From Pseudomonadales bacterium (GTDB taxonomy: Bacteria > Pseudomonadota > Gammaproteobacteria > Pseudomonadales > Pseudohongiellaceae), in assembly GCA_024234365.1 (NCBI GenBank), contig JACKOK010000006.1, positions 79,856-143,855 of the forward strand: 64,000 nucleotides of DNA, written 5' to 3'. Shown here in pieces: positions 18,656-28,648 of this stretch (position 1 is its first letter; every line of letters begins with the position of its first letter). The translations under genes and the position numbers were made by a program. The notes under the pieces were generated by a model. It did not search any database and had not been told where the DNA came from. It saw only the letters and a program-made list of their open reading frames with translations.

Positions 18656-19669
18656 ATGATTTCCCCCCGCTTACACCGGTTTTGTGTCGCGCCCATGCTG
18701 GACTGGACGGACCGTCATGAACGTTATTTTCTTCGTCTGATCAGTCGGCACGCTTTCCTGTATACGGAGATGGTGACAACAGGCGCACTGATATACGGAG
18801 ACGCAGCCCGGCATCTGGCATTCGATGACAGTGAGCATCCGGTGGCATTACAACTGGGCGGCAGCAAGCCGGATGAGATCGCCCGCTGTGCGCACATGGC
18901 GCAGCAGGCAGGCTATGACGAAGTGAACCTGAACATCGGCTGCCCCAGTGACCGTGTGCAGTCGGGCCGTTTTGGTGCCTGCCTGATGGCACAGCCCGAG
19001 CTGGTTGCCGAGTGTGTTCATGCGGCACGTCAATGTGTGGATATTCCTGTTACGGTCAAGTGCCGCATCGGTATCGATGAACACGACAGTGATGAATTCC
19101 TGTTCCGTTTTGTGGAACCCATCGCGGCGGCAGGATGCAGTACTTTCATCGTCCATGCACGCATCGCGATCCTGCAGGGGCTCAGCCCGAAGGAGAATCG
19201 GGATATTCCTCCCCTGCAGTATGATCGGGTTCTGCGTCTCAAGCGCCGTTATCCTGAGCTTGAGATCGTGATCAACGGGGGAATCCGGACCTTGGCTGAG
19301 AGCAACACTCTTCTGGAAGAACTGGACGGAGTCATGATGGGACGCGAGGCCTATCAGAACCCCTGGGTACTCGCCAGAGTCGATGAGGAACTGTTTGGCG
19401 CCGAGCCCGCCGTGCTCGATCGTTTTGAGGTAATGCAGCGTTTCCTGCCCTATGTTCGTGAAGAGTTGAGCAGAGGCACTCCCCTGCAGCACATGAGCCG
19501 GCATATTCTCGGTCTGTTCCATGGCATACCCGGAGGCAAGGCTTTCCGACGTCACCTCAGTGAAAATGCCTTTCGCAAAGACGCGGGAGTTCAGGTACTG
19601 GAAGACGCGATTGCCCTGCTTGATGTAAGCTCGCAAAGACACGCACGGATGAGTGCAACGGGAACCTGA
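18656..19669 (+). CDS. dusA: tRNA-dihydrouridine synthase A
   Basis: 337 residues from the ATG at 18656. FMN enzyme that reduces uridines 20/20a in the tRNA D-loop. The N-terminus shows VAPMLDWTDRHERYFLRL, the FMN/catalytic region NLNIGCPSDRVQSGRFGACLM carries the active-site Cys, and the DusA-specific LSPKENRDIPPLQYDRV and INGGIRTL motifs follow. The usual length is about 330. Divergent from gltX. Confidence 0.95.
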   Translation: MISPRLHRFCVAPMLDWTDRHERYFLRLISRHAFLYTEMVTTGALIYGDAARHLAFDDSEHPVALQLGGSKPDEIARCAHMAQQAGYDEVNLNIGCPSDRVQSGRFGACLMAQPELVAECVHAARQCVDIPVTVKCRIGIDEHDSDEFLFRFVEPIAAAGCSTFIVHARIAILQGLSPKENRDIPPLQYDRVLRLKRRYPELEIVINGGIRTLAESNTLLEELDGVMMGREAYQNPWVLARVDEELFGAEPAVLDRFEVMQRFLPYVREELSRGTPLQHMSRHILGLFHGIPGGKAFRRHLSENAFRKDAGVQVLEDAIALLDVSSQRHARMSATGT

Positions 19670-19686
19670 CACACGGAATAACGGCG

Positions 19687-20163
19687 ATGTTATCAGCACT
19701 GAAACAATTTTTTGAACAACGGTTGTCTCTGAACTGCGAGGACAATGAGGCGCAATGCGTTAAAAAAATTGAACTGGCCACGGCTGCGCTGATGTTTGAG
19801 CTGATGAAAACAGATACGAATATTGATGTCCGGGAACGGGAAATCCTGGCGCAGATTCTGCGCGACACATTCATGCTCGATGAGGGGGCCCTGCAGGAGT
19901 TGCTGCACATGGCGGAAAGCGCTGCCCAAGATGCGACCTCTTTGTATGAGTTTACCTCTTTGATCAATGAGTCCTTCGACTATGGGCAGCGGGTCAGGCT
20001 GATGGAAAATCTGTGGCGCATTGCCTATGCGGACAAGCGGCTTGATCGTTATGAAGAGCACATGATCCGGAAAGTGGGCGACCTGATCTATCTGCGCCAC
20101 AGTGATTTCATTCGCACCAAGCTGCAGGTGCGTGAGGCTCTGGGCCTCTCTTCCCAGGATTAG
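19687..20163 (+). CDS. TerB-like (tellurite resistance TerB family) cytosolic protein
   Basis: 158 residues, all-helical. The acidic pattern LMKTDTNIDVREREILAQIL and NLWRIAYADKRLDRYEEHMIRKV, with two repeats containing D-x(2-3)-D/E-x-x-E, is typical of the TerB/DUF533 fold, which is proposed to bind a metal ion. There is no accompanying ter operon, so a tellurite role is not implied. It lies 17 bases after dusA, likely co-transcribed, and its stop overlaps the convergent mlaA stop. Confidence 0.8.
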   Translation: MLSALKQFFEQRLSLNCEDNEAQCVKKIELATAALMFELMKTDTNIDVREREILAQILRDTFMLDEGALQELLHMAESAAQDATSLYEFTSLINESFDYGQRVRLMENLWRIAYADKRLDRYEEHMIRKVGDLIYLRHSDFIRTKLQVREALGLSSQD

Positions 20164-20846
20164 AAATCGTCGAAGTCGTCGTAATAGGCGCCATCGTTGA
20201 CGAGATATTCGCGTTGCTGCAGATAGGCTTCGCGCACGAAGAGATATTCATCGCCTGAAATCAGCCCTTCCATGGAAAACACCGAGGCACGGTCATCGAT
20301 ATAGCGCAACGCGGTCAGCGTGGTGCGTACGCGACCGTCTTCGTAGTACTGGATCGGGTTAAACAGGGTATCGAGAACCAGGCCTACGGAATCGCGCGCA
20401 GAGCTTGGGCCAAAGAACGGCAGTACCACATATGGGCCGGAACCCACGCCCCAGCGACCGAAAGTCTGCCCGAAATCCTCTTCGTTCTTGGACAAACCAA
20501 CCGAGGAGGCAACATCGATGACGCCGACCAGACCTACCGTAGTATTGATCAGCAGGCGACCGGAATCGGAGGCAGCATCCATCAGCTTCAACTGCAGAAG
20601 ATCGTTGGCGAGGACGTTGATGTCATCCACATTGCTGAAGAAGTTGCCGATGCACTGCCGTACCACTCCGGGCACCACTGTGCTATAGGTGAGCGCAACG
20701 GGGCGCAGCAACCAGCTGTCCATGAAATTATTGAAGCGATCGATACGCCGGTTGGTTTTTTCCCAGGGGTCGGCCGCAATGACAACGCTACTGCTCAATA
20801 CGAGTATGCCCAACACCCCCGTTCTGAGGATGCTCTTCAGCCACAT
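20160..20846 (-). CDS. mlaA: MlaA/VacJ family outer-membrane phospholipid protein without a lipobox
   Basis: 228 residues from the ATG at 20846 (MWLKSILRTG), with a longer in-frame start at 20879 possible. MlaA removes misplaced phospholipids from the outer leaflet of the outer membrane. Conserved segments are DPWEKTNRRIDRFNNFMDSW, GLVGVIDVASSVGL, FGQTFGRWGVGSGPYVVLPF and FVREAYLQQREYLVNDG. The signal peptide ends SSSVVIAADPWEK and has no Cys, so it should be cut by signal peptidase I and not lipidated, unlike E. coli MlaA. Confidence 0.92.
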   Translation of the reverse strand: MWLKSILRTGVLGILVLSSSVVIAADPWEKTNRRIDRFNNFMDSWLLRPVALTYSTVVPGVVRQCIGNFFSNVDDINVLANDLLQLKLMDAASDSGRLLINTTVGLVGVIDVASSVGLSKNEEDFGQTFGRWGVGSGPYVVLPFFGPSSARDSVGLVLDTLFNPIQYYEDGRVRTTLTALRYIDDRASVFSMEGLISGDEYLFVREAYLQQREYLVNDGAYYDDFDDF

Positions 20847-21025
20847 CACCTGTTCATTGTCTCTGGAAACCACTGGCATCACTCATCCGGACTTGCCGGA
20901 TTCTCCCTCCGCAGGAGTTTGTCTCCCAACGCAAGGCGTATTATCACAAACCCGGTAAATGAATGACATACCCCCATTGAGGGATTCCGCGAAAATACAG
21001 GATTGTGCCCGATTTGAGACAGGAT

Positions 21026-24000
21026 TCAGGGGGATTGGCGCAAGCTTTCCAGGCGTTTCTCCAGGCGCTTCTGGGAGACGGGGAAACGGGTACCCAGTGT
21101 TTGGGCGAACAGGGAGACACGCAGTTCCTGCACAGCCCAGGGCAGTAACTCCAATTCTGTAGAGGGGGTTTTTCTACGCTCTTTTTCGACCTTAATTTTG
21201 CCATCTATCTCATTGATATCACGGAGATATTCTTCATCTTTCAAGCGTTGAGACGGCAATTTGTCAAGACGCAGGGAAATGGCCTGGAGATAGCGGGGAT
21301 ACTCCCGGAGATATTGAGGGGGAGTGTTTGCCAGGTAATCCGGCCCCAGCAATTGCTGCAGCTGAGATTCAATATCACGCAGGCTTGGCTGGTATTCGCG
21401 TGCGCTGAGGGCTTTCAGGCGTCTGCGCAGGGCAAATACCTGCTCGATAATCTCCGTCAGCAGCCTGCCAAAGCGTTCGGCGCTGGCAATCAGTTGTGGT
21501 TTGCCCTCGTTCAGCAGGCGTTCAAATGCTGCCTGATCCCGTGGTATTGAAATCTCGTCAATGGCAAAAGCCAGATGATAGATGGCCCTCAGCGCCTGTT
21601 CCTCAAAGCCCTTGGGTAAATCCGCCGCCTTCAGTGACAGATTGCGCGCCACTTTTTTCAATATCTCCTGAATCATGCGCTTTTGCTGGGCAGAGCGTAG
21701 AATCAGCAGTGTGATCAATCCCTGGCGGCTGAGGCGGTCGGCCAGCTCTGCCGTCTCCTGCAGCACGATGGCTACCTCCTGCCCCTGATCCACCAATGCA
21801 GGGTAACGACTGACGCGGATTTGTTCATCGAGCAGGACGTCATCGGGCAATGTGCCGAAATCCCAATCGCGGATGCCGCTGCGTTCACAGGGGTGACGAC
21901 TTGTCTGCGCCAGGGCCGTGACGGCTCCCTGGCAAAAGCGTTCCTGCAGGCGTTTGAGAGAGGTATCGTGCCCCAACTCTTTGCCCTTGGCGTCCATCAC
22001 GCGAATTCTGGGATGCAGATGAGCGGGCAGCTCAACGGCTTCCAGTGTGCCAGGCTCCAGTTGAACTCCTTTTGTCTTGCGGATGAAATCCTGCAACAGC
22101 GGCAGCAGTGCTCTGTTCGGCGTGTCCCTCCCTGGTGTCAGGGAAAGTGTCTGCATAAAACCTTCAACAAAATCGGGAACCGGAATGAACAGCTTGCGCA
22201 ATTGTTTGGGCAGGCCCTTCAGGGTGGCCACGCAACGCTCCCGGATGAGCCCGGGAATCATCCAGTCAAGGTCCGCTTCACGCATTTGCGCCAGCATCGT
22301 GGTGGGGACATCCACGACGGCGCCATCGTCCGATTGTCCCGGCTTGAAGGCATAGTGTATGGGCAGCGGGTTGTTCTGAATGGAGGTGCTGTCCGGAAAG
22401 TAGTGTGCGATATCAAGCCCGCTAGTGCGTTGCTGCAGATCTTCCTTGTGCATGTGCAGCACCTGCCCCCTGCCCGCCTGAGCCTCCTGCCTGAGCCAAT
22501 GCTCCAGTGAACGGGCCTCGCAGATTCCTGCAGGGATGCGTTGCGCGTAAAACGCCTCAATCTGCTCTTCTCCCACGATAATATCGGGGCGGCGCAGCTT
22601 CTCTTCCTCCTTGCGCAGTGCAGCCAGCAGAGCGCTGTTATGACGATAGAAAGCGGCATTGCTGCCGAGCTGCCGGTCTACCAGCGCTTCGCGGATAAAA
22701 ATCTCGCGGCTGACGATCGGATCGATGCCAGCATAGGGGACACGTTTGCGTTCAACGAGCACGAGCCCGAACAGGGAGATTTTCTCGTAGGCCATGACGC
22801 GCCCGGCGCGTTTCTCCCAATGGGGTTCGGAATAATCGCGACGAACCAGATCAGCGGCCGCATCGACAGCCCAGGAGGGTTCGATACGGGCTGCCAGTGT
22901 GGCATAGAGCCGTGAGGTCTCGATGAGCTCCGCGGTAACCACCCATCGCGGACCTTTCTTTGCGAGCACAGAACTGGGGAAGATCGCAAAACGCCTGCCA
23001 CGACTGCCGAGGTACTGCCCCTCCTCCCCCTTCATGCCGATCTGATTGAGGGAGCCACTGAGAATGGCGCGGTGCACCGCCTCGTAATCGCTGTCCGTGG
23101 CGAGTGCCGCATCGTCGGCGTGGCGGTTCTCACGGAAGCCGAGCTGTTGGCAGCCCAGGTGCAATTGACGATGCGTTTCGCGCCATTCGCGCATGCGCAG
23201 ATAGGAAAGATAGTGTCTGCTGCAATATTTTTTCAGGGCATTCTGGCTGAGATTCTGCCGTTGTTCCTCAAAAGCAGCCCACAACAATACCCAGGAAAGA
23301 AAATCCGATTCGGGGTGGGCAAACTGCTGGTGCATTTCGCGTGCAGCCTGGCGTTTTTCCGGAGGTACATCGCGTGGGTCCTGCACACTGAGGGCGCTGA
23401 CAATAATCAGCATTTCCTGCAGGCAGCCCCGCCCTGCCGCCTCAATCAGCATACGCGCCAGACGGGGATCGGTTGCCAGTGCGGCGATCTTGCGTCCGGT
23501 GGATGTGATACGTCTTTCCTGCGTGATGGCGCCCAGCTCCATCAACAGTTTGAAGCCATCGTTGATCGCTTTCTGTTCCGGTCTGTCCAGGAAGGGAAAC
23601 GCCTGGATATCGCCAAGTCCCAGCATCAGCATCTGCAGTATCACTGCGCTGAGATTGGTGCGCTGTATTTCCGGGTCTGTGAATGCCGCCCTGCCGGAAA
23701 AATCTTCTTCACTGTAGAGACGAAAACAGGTGCCATGGCTCACACGCCCACAGCGTCCCGCCCTTTGATTGGCGCTGGCCTGTGACACCGGTTCAATGGG
23801 CAGGCGCTGCACCTTGCTCTGCACACTGTAACGGGAGATGCGGGCCAGCCCGGCGTCGATCACATAAACAATACCGGGAACCGTCAGCGAGGTTTCCGCC
23901 ACATTGGTCGCAAGAATGATGCGTCTGCCTCGGTGGGGAGCAAAAATGCGGTTCTGTTCCGCAGGTGTCAGCCGTGCATACAGCGGAAGGATCTCGGTAT

Positions 24001-24970
24001 CGCGCAATTGTCGTTTACGCAAGTTGATGGCCAGGTCCCGAATCTCCCGCTCACCGCTGAGAAATACGAGCACATCACCGGGCATCTGTCGATTGTTGCG
24101 TTCGAGCGTTTCGATTTCCTTGAGTGAGGCGTAAATTCCATCGCTCAGCGGGTCGTCACTGCCAGGTGTCAGCTCTTCCAGAGGACGATACAGTATGTCT
24201 ACCGGATAACTGCGGCCGGAGACCTCCACGATCGGGGCATTGTCAAAGTGTCGGGAGAATTTTTCGACATCAATGGTGGCAGAGGTGATGATGAGTTTGA
24301 GATCCCGGCGCCTGGGCAACAACTGTTTGAGATAGCCCAGCAGAAAATCAATGTTGAGGCTGCGTTCATGGGCCTCGTCGATGATCAGCACCTCGTATTT
24401 GTTGAGGTAGCGGTCCTGCTGAATCTCTGCCAGCAGAATACCATCGGTCATCAGCTTGATCAGCGTGTCGGGTGCCGTGTGGTCGGTGAAACGCACCTGA
24501 TAGCCCACCAGGGAGCCCGCTTCCACCTGCAGTTCTTCCGCGATGCGTGTTGCCACCGAGCGTGCGGCAATACGACGGGGTTGGGTGTGGCCGATCAAGC
24601 CCCGGCTACCCAGGCCGAGTTCCAGGCAGAGTTTCGGCAACTGCGTGGTTTTGCCCGAACCGGTGTCGCCGGCCAGAATAATCACCTGATGGGATTGAAT
24701 AGCCTGAAGAATATCCTCACGGCGTGCGGAGACAGGTAGAGAGTCCGGATAATGAATGGCCGGAATGGATGCGCGGCGAGCCTTTACCTGCTCACAGGAA
24801 GCCTCGATCCGTTGTTCCAGTGCCTGTAATGCTTCCGGTGTACTGTCGCCCCTGCGCAGGCGTGTCAGGGCACTGCGCAGACGGTGCTGATCCTGTGACA
24901 GCGCTGCCGCGATACGGGCATTCAGGGCGTTTCCACCCTGCGCTGTGTCATTATCCCTCACCTTCGACAT
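21026..24970 (-). CDS. hrpA: ATP-dependent RNA helicase HrpA
   Basis: 1314 residues, close to the E. coli protein. DEAH-box helicase: Walker A GDTGSGKTTQLPK near residue 100, the DEAH box in LIIDEAHERSLNIDF, SAT motif ITSATIDVEKF, motif VI region QRAGRCGRVSHG, then the HA2/OB-fold region and the long HrpA-specific C-terminal domain. In E. coli HrpA helps clear stalled or colliding ribosomes. Its ATG overlaps the fadD stop by one base (TGATG). Confidence 0.96.
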   Translation of the reverse strand: MSKVRDNDTAQGGNALNARIAAALSQDQHRLRSALTRLRRGDSTPEALQALEQRIEASCEQVKARRASIPAIHYPDSLPVSARREDILQAIQSHQVIILAGDTGSGKTTQLPKLCLELGLGSRGLIGHTQPRRIAARSVATRIAEELQVEAGSLVGYQVRFTDHTAPDTLIKLMTDGILLAEIQQDRYLNKYEVLIIDEAHERSLNIDFLLGYLKQLLPRRRDLKLIITSATIDVEKFSRHFDNAPIVEVSGRSYPVDILYRPLEELTPGSDDPLSDGIYASLKEIETLERNNRQMPGDVLVFLSGEREIRDLAINLRKRQLRDTEILPLYARLTPAEQNRIFAPHRGRRIILATNVAETSLTVPGIVYVIDAGLARISRYSVQSKVQRLPIEPVSQASANQRAGRCGRVSHGTCFRLYSEEDFSGRAAFTDPEIQRTNLSAVILQMLMLGLGDIQAFPFLDRPEQKAINDGFKLLMELGAITQERRITSTGRKIAALATDPRLARMLIEAAGRGCLQEMLIIVSALSVQDPRDVPPEKRQAAREMHQQFAHPESDFLSWVLLWAAFEEQRQNLSQNALKKYCSRHYLSYLRMREWRETHRQLHLGCQQLGFRENRHADDAALATDSDYEAVHRAILSGSLNQIGMKGEEGQYLGSRGRRFAIFPSSVLAKKGPRWVVTAELIETSRLYATLAARIEPSWAVDAAADLVRRDYSEPHWEKRAGRVMAYEKISLFGLVLVERKRVPYAGIDPIVSREIFIREALVDRQLGSNAAFYRHNSALLAALRKEEEKLRRPDIIVGEEQIEAFYAQRIPAGICEARSLEHWLRQEAQAGRGQVLHMHKEDLQQRTSGLDIAHYFPDSTSIQNNPLPIHYAFKPGQSDDGAVVDVPTTMLAQMREADLDWMIPGLIRERCVATLKGLPKQLRKLFIPVPDFVEGFMQTLSLTPGRDTPNRALLPLLQDFIRKTKGVQLEPGTLEAVELPAHLHPRIRVMDAKGKELGHDTSLKRLQERFCQGAVTALAQTSRHPCERSGIRDWDFGTLPDDVLLDEQIRVSRYPALVDQGQEVAIVLQETAELADRLSRQGLITLLILRSAQQKRMIQEILKKVARNLSLKAADLPKGFEEQALRAIYHLAFAIDEISIPRDQAAFERLLNEGKPQLIASAERFGRLLTEIIEQVFALRRRLKALSAREYQPSLRDIESQLQQLLGPDYLANTPPQYLREYPRYLQAISLRLDKLPSQRLKDEEYLRDINEIDGKIKVEKERRKTPSTELELLPWAVQELRVSLFAQTLGTRFPVSQKRLEKRLESLRQSP

Positions 24971-26655
24971 CAGATTTCCAGGTCCGAGCGCGCCTTCAGG
25001 TGGGCCAGTTCCTGCTCTCGCAGCTCCCGTCGCAGAATCTTGCCAACATTGGATTTGGGTAATTCATTGACGAAGCTGATCTCCTTCGGCACCTTGTAGG
25101 CAGTCAGGTTTTCCCGGCAATAATGTTTGAGCGCATCGAGAGTCAGGTGTGCATTGCGCGGCACGACAAACAGTTTCACCTTCTCGCCGGTTTTCTCACT
25201 GGGCAGTCCGATGGCCGCGCTTTCGAACACATCGGGGTGTGCGTTGACGACCTCTTCCACTTCACTGGGGAATACATTGAAGCCGGAGACGATGATGAGT
25301 TCCTTTTTGCGATCAACGATACGGATATACCCTTCTGCATCCAGCTGAGCAAAGTCTCCGGTCTTGAACCAACCGTCCTCGGTGATCGCGTCTGCACTCG
25401 CCTGTTCGTTGTGCCAGTAACCTTTCATCACCTGTGGGCCGCGCACCCACAACTCGCCCTTTTCGCCAGTGCCCAATACCTTGCCACTGTCATCCACGAC
25501 CTGTACCTCGGTGCCGGGAACTGCAAAGCCAACGGTGCCAAGACGAACATGCCCGGGAAGATTCACGGACACCACGGGAGAACATTCGGTCAGACCATAG
25601 CCTTCAAATACCTCGCAACCGGTGAGTTGAGTCCACTCCCTGGCAACGTTCACGGTCAGGGCCATGCCACCGGCACCGCAGAAGCGCAAGTGACTGAAAT
25701 CTACTTCGTGGATACGAGGGTGACGACAAAGTGCCAGGTAGAGTGTGTTGATACCCAGAAAGCCGTTCGGACGGGTGGCCTTCATCTCGTTTATTACGCT
25801 GTTTATATCACGCGGGTTCGGCACAAGAATACTATGGTTCCCGGCATAGACCATGGTGAGACAATGCATCATGAAGGCGTAGGTGTGATACAGAGGCAAG
25901 GGCCCGATGATGCTGTCCTGACCATCGTGAATGACAGATTTGCTGACGGCTCGCAATTGCATCATGTTTGCCAGCAGATTGCTGTGGGTGAGCATGGCGC
26001 CCTTGGCGATGCCCGTGGTGCCGCCCGTGTAGAGAATGATGGCAACATCGCTTCCAGAGTCGGTGACAGCTAGCGGGCCAAGATGCTGCTTTCCGGTAAC
26101 GATATGGTGCCAGCGCACGGCATTGGGCAGGGAGTAATCCGGCACCATTTTCTTCAGATAACGCGCAGCTGCATTGACGATGAAACGTTTCAGTGGTGGC
26201 AGGGCATCACCAATATCGGTGGTAATGATGGTCTCGATATCTGTTTCGGCGAGAATGCTTTCCAGCTTGTCCGCGAAATTGCTCAGAATCACGATGGCCC
26301 TGACCCCCGCATCCCTGAACTGATGTTTCATTTCCCGCGCGGTGTACAGCGGGTTGGTGTTGACCAGAATCATGCCTGCCTTCAAGGCTCCGATGACAGC
26401 AATGGGAAACTGCAGAATATTTGGCAGTTGGATGGCAATGCGGTCACCGGGTTTCAGCGCGTCATGCTGCTGCAGGTAATGGCAGAACTCATCGCTGAGT
26501 TTCTCCAGTTCCGTATAGCTCAGGGTATGGCCCAGCGCGGAGAATGCGGGCAGCGTGCCATAGGTTTTGAATGCATAGGCATACATTTCCGACAAGCGTG
26601 CAAAGCGTTTGGGATCAAGGTCTGCGGTCAGTTCAATCTTTTGCGCGGCATTCAT
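24970..26655 (-). CDS. fadD: Long-chain fatty acid-CoA ligase
   Basis: 561 residues. AMP-forming acyl-CoA synthetase that activates fatty acids for beta-oxidation or lipid synthesis. The P-loop is ILYTGGTTGIAKGAMLTHSNL near residue 210, the A5 motif is GYGLTECSP, and the C-terminal motifs GWFKTGDFAQLDAEGYIRIVDRKKELIIVSGFN and SNVGKILRREL are intact. As in E. coli, rnd lies in its neighbourhood. Confidence 0.93.
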   Translation of the reverse strand: MNAAQKIELTADLDPKRFARLSEMYAYAFKTYGTLPAFSALGHTLSYTELEKLSDEFCHYLQQHDALKPGDRIAIQLPNILQFPIAVIGALKAGMILVNTNPLYTAREMKHQFRDAGVRAIVILSNFADKLESILAETDIETIITTDIGDALPPLKRFIVNAAARYLKKMVPDYSLPNAVRWHHIVTGKQHLGPLAVTDSGSDVAIILYTGGTTGIAKGAMLTHSNLLANMMQLRAVSKSVIHDGQDSIIGPLPLYHTYAFMMHCLTMVYAGNHSILVPNPRDINSVINEMKATRPNGFLGINTLYLALCRHPRIHEVDFSHLRFCGAGGMALTVNVAREWTQLTGCEVFEGYGLTECSPVVSVNLPGHVRLGTVGFAVPGTEVQVVDDSGKVLGTGEKGELWVRGPQVMKGYWHNEQASADAITEDGWFKTGDFAQLDAEGYIRIVDRKKELIIVSGFNVFPSEVEEVVNAHPDVFESAAIGLPSEKTGEKVKLFVVPRNAHLTLDALKHYCRENLTAYKVPKEISFVNELPKSNVGKILRRELREQELAHLKARSDLEI

Positions 26656-26674
26656 GCGGACTACTCGCTTGTTA

Positions 26675-27031
26675 TCAGGATGAGCCGGTTTTGGTGCGGC
26701 GCTTGATAGCCTGTTTCAGGAAAGTTCCGGACAGTGCAAGCAATACGCAGAAAACAAGACTCAGGATCAGGGGGACAAATGCGCGAATGAATGCGGAAGT
26801 ATCGACCGTGATCATGTCCAGCAGCATGACCATCAGGGCGGGTGCCAACAGATCGGCTTCAGGCCCGACATACCAGGGCGTGAACATCAGGGCTATCAGA
26901 ACCGCGCGCAGGGTATTGGCCAGAGGCTTGGATCTGATGCGCCCGGTGAAGCGATAAAAAATCATGTAACACAGGGTACCCGCGAACAGGTAGATGGCCC
27001 AACCGGCGATGTAATCGTACAGGTCTAGCAT
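26675..27031 (-). CDS. Small integral membrane protein of unknown function
   Basis: 118 residues with four hydrophobic segments (about 9-27, 40-55, 62-76 and 86-108) and a basic C-terminus (KQAIKRRTKTGSS), which places the tail in the cytoplasm by the positive-inside rule. No motif that I recognise. It overlaps the ycgN stop by seven bases, so it is translated from the same operon. The low-polarity composition and tight coupling argue for a real gene. Confidence 0.75.
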   Translation of the reverse strand: MLDLYDYIAGWAIYLFAGTLCYMIFYRFTGRIRSKPLANTLRAVLIALMFTPWYVGPEADLLAPALMVMLLDMITVDTSAFIRAFVPLILSLVFCVLLALSGTFLKQAIKRRTKTGSS

Positions 27032-27492
27032 GCTGCATTCACCCAGCGAATGATGTGTTCCTCAAGGCCGTCCTCATGCACATACTCCTCGGAAATGACC
27101 TTGCCACTGACGGAGATCTGCTGTGCGTTGATTGCCGCGCGTGAGCCGCTGATCAGAGGGTGCCACTGCGGCAGGGGCTTGTTCTCGTAACGCAGTCTAT
27201 AGGCACAGGTATCGGGAATCCAGCCCAGTTCGGGAAGCAGCTCCATGTCCAGCACCAGACAATCCGGCACCAGTGTCTGCCGGCGTTTGTACTGCGTGCA
27301 GCGGCATTGCTCGGTATCCAGATAACGGCATACCACCCGCGTGTAGTGAACACTTTCGTCCCGGTCGTTGATCAGTTTTTTCAGACAGCAGCGACCACAG
27401 CCATCGCACAGAGCCTCCCATTGTTCCTGGGACAACTCTGCCAGGGGACGTTCCCAGAATGGCGCTTCCACGCCCTCCTCCCGGTGGCTCAT
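27025..27492 (-). CDS. ycgN: YcgN family cysteine-cluster protein (UPF0260)
   Basis: 155 residues. Contains the family's Cys cluster CDGCGRCCLKKLINDRDE followed by CRYLDTEQCRCTQY, PDCLVL and PDTCAYRLRYENKPLPQWHPL. The function is not established; the Cys pattern suggests metal or Fe-S binding. Overlaps rnd by four bases (ATGA). Confidence 0.92.
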   Translation of the reverse strand: MSHREEGVEAPFWERPLAELSQEQWEALCDGCGRCCLKKLINDRDESVHYTRVVCRYLDTEQCRCTQYKRRQTLVPDCLVLDMELLPELGWIPDTCAYRLRYENKPLPQWHPLISGSRAAINAQQISVSGKVISEEYVHEDGLEEHIIRWVNAAC

Positions 27493-28646
27493 GACTGTTC
27501 GCCTTTACTCAGCGCTGCGCGCAGAGGCTGCTCAAGCAGCGCCTGTCGCCAGGCCCCCAGTTCAACCGGCCAGGCAAAATCACTGCCATCGCCAGCCAGC
27601 AGCAACAAGGGCATCAGCTGCTTTTTACGGGCCAGCAATTCCGGGGCAAGCCCCAGTTGTTCCGCCAATTCCCGCACCACTTCCTGACAACGTTTTAGGG
27701 TTTTGCGCATCGTGGTATTGAGGGGCTGTTCAAGCAGTTCCGGACGTGGCATGACGCCGAGGTGTTTCGCGTTCACCAACTCGACGATTTGGGGGCCATC
27801 GCGGGTACTCAGAGGCCTGGGAAGGTCGCTGAGCGCCTGCAGCTCGGCCAGGCTTTCCGGCATGGCATTGGCTATTGCGAGTAATTCGGAGTCTCGCGCA
27901 ACCCAGTTGCGCGGTTTGTTCCGTCTGCGTGTTTCACTTTCGCGCCACACACACAGGCGTTGCAGCGCTGCAAGCTGCTCCTGCCTCAGGCGCCAGGCAC
28001 CTCCCACATTCTGGTAATACTCCTGCCAGGACTGTTCGCTGGCTTCGGGCGCTGCCGTGTCCAGCATCTGCTGAAACTCCTCCTGGGCCCACTGCGCACG
28101 CCCGGCAGCGCTCAGTTTCTGTTGAAGATGACGGGCGATTGCCGGCAAATAGGCCACGTCCAGTGCGGCATAGTCCAGTTGTTCGGCGGACAGGGGGCGC
28201 TGGAGCCAGTCGGAACGGGTCTGGTCCTTGTTGATCTGCGTGCCGCTCATTTCCTTGACCAGATTCTGGTAGCTAATGCTGTAACCATAGCCAAGGAATG
28301 CGGCGGCTCGTTGCGTATCAAACAAAGGCGTCGGCAACTGCGCCAGGCATTCCTTGAACACGAGCAGGTCTTCGGAGCAGGAGTGCAGCACCTTGATCAC
28401 GGCGGGATTGCGCAGCAGGTCGACGAAACAGTCCCATTGCGTCAGGCTGAGCGGGTCCAGCAGATAGTTATGCTCGCCATCCCCCACCTGTATGAGGCCG
28501 AGTTTTGGAAAAAACGTATCGACGCGCACGAATTCGGTATCAAGCGCTATCAATTCGCGTTGCTGCCACTGGGCACACAGTTGTTGCAGTGTGCTGTTGT
28601 CGGTGACGACGACCGGTGCTTTCACGGTCACGGTTTCATTCATCAT
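27489..28646 (-). CDS. rnd: Ribonuclease D
   Basis: 385 residues. 3'-5' exoribonuclease of the DEDD family that trims tRNA and other stable RNA 3' ends. DEDD motifs visible: LIALDTEFVRVDTFFP (Exo I), VLHSCSEDLLVF (Exo II) and QLDYAALDVAYLPAI (Exo III); an HRDC domain follows (RETRRRNKPRNWVARDSELL). It starts two bases after recR. Confidence 0.94.
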   Translation of the reverse strand: MMNETVTVKAPVVVTDNSTLQQLCAQWQQRELIALDTEFVRVDTFFPKLGLIQVGDGEHNYLLDPLSLTQWDCFVDLLRNPAVIKVLHSCSEDLLVFKECLAQLPTPLFDTQRAAAFLGYGYSISYQNLVKEMSGTQINKDQTRSDWLQRPLSAEQLDYAALDVAYLPAIARHLQQKLSAAGRAQWAQEEFQQMLDTAAPEASEQSWQEYYQNVGGAWRLRQEQLAALQRLCVWRESETRRRNKPRNWVARDSELLAIANAMPESLAELQALSDLPRPLSTRDGPQIVELVNAKHLGVMPRPELLEQPLNTTMRKTLKRCQEVVRELAEQLGLAPELLARKKQLMPLLLLAGDGSDFAWPVELGAWRQALLEQPLRAALSKGEQS

Positions 28647-28648
28647 GA

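Noticed and set aside
19687..20163. Tellurite-resistance function for the TerB-like gene
   Set aside because: TerB-like folds are widespread; no terA/C/D/Z genes are nearby, so only the fold is claimed.
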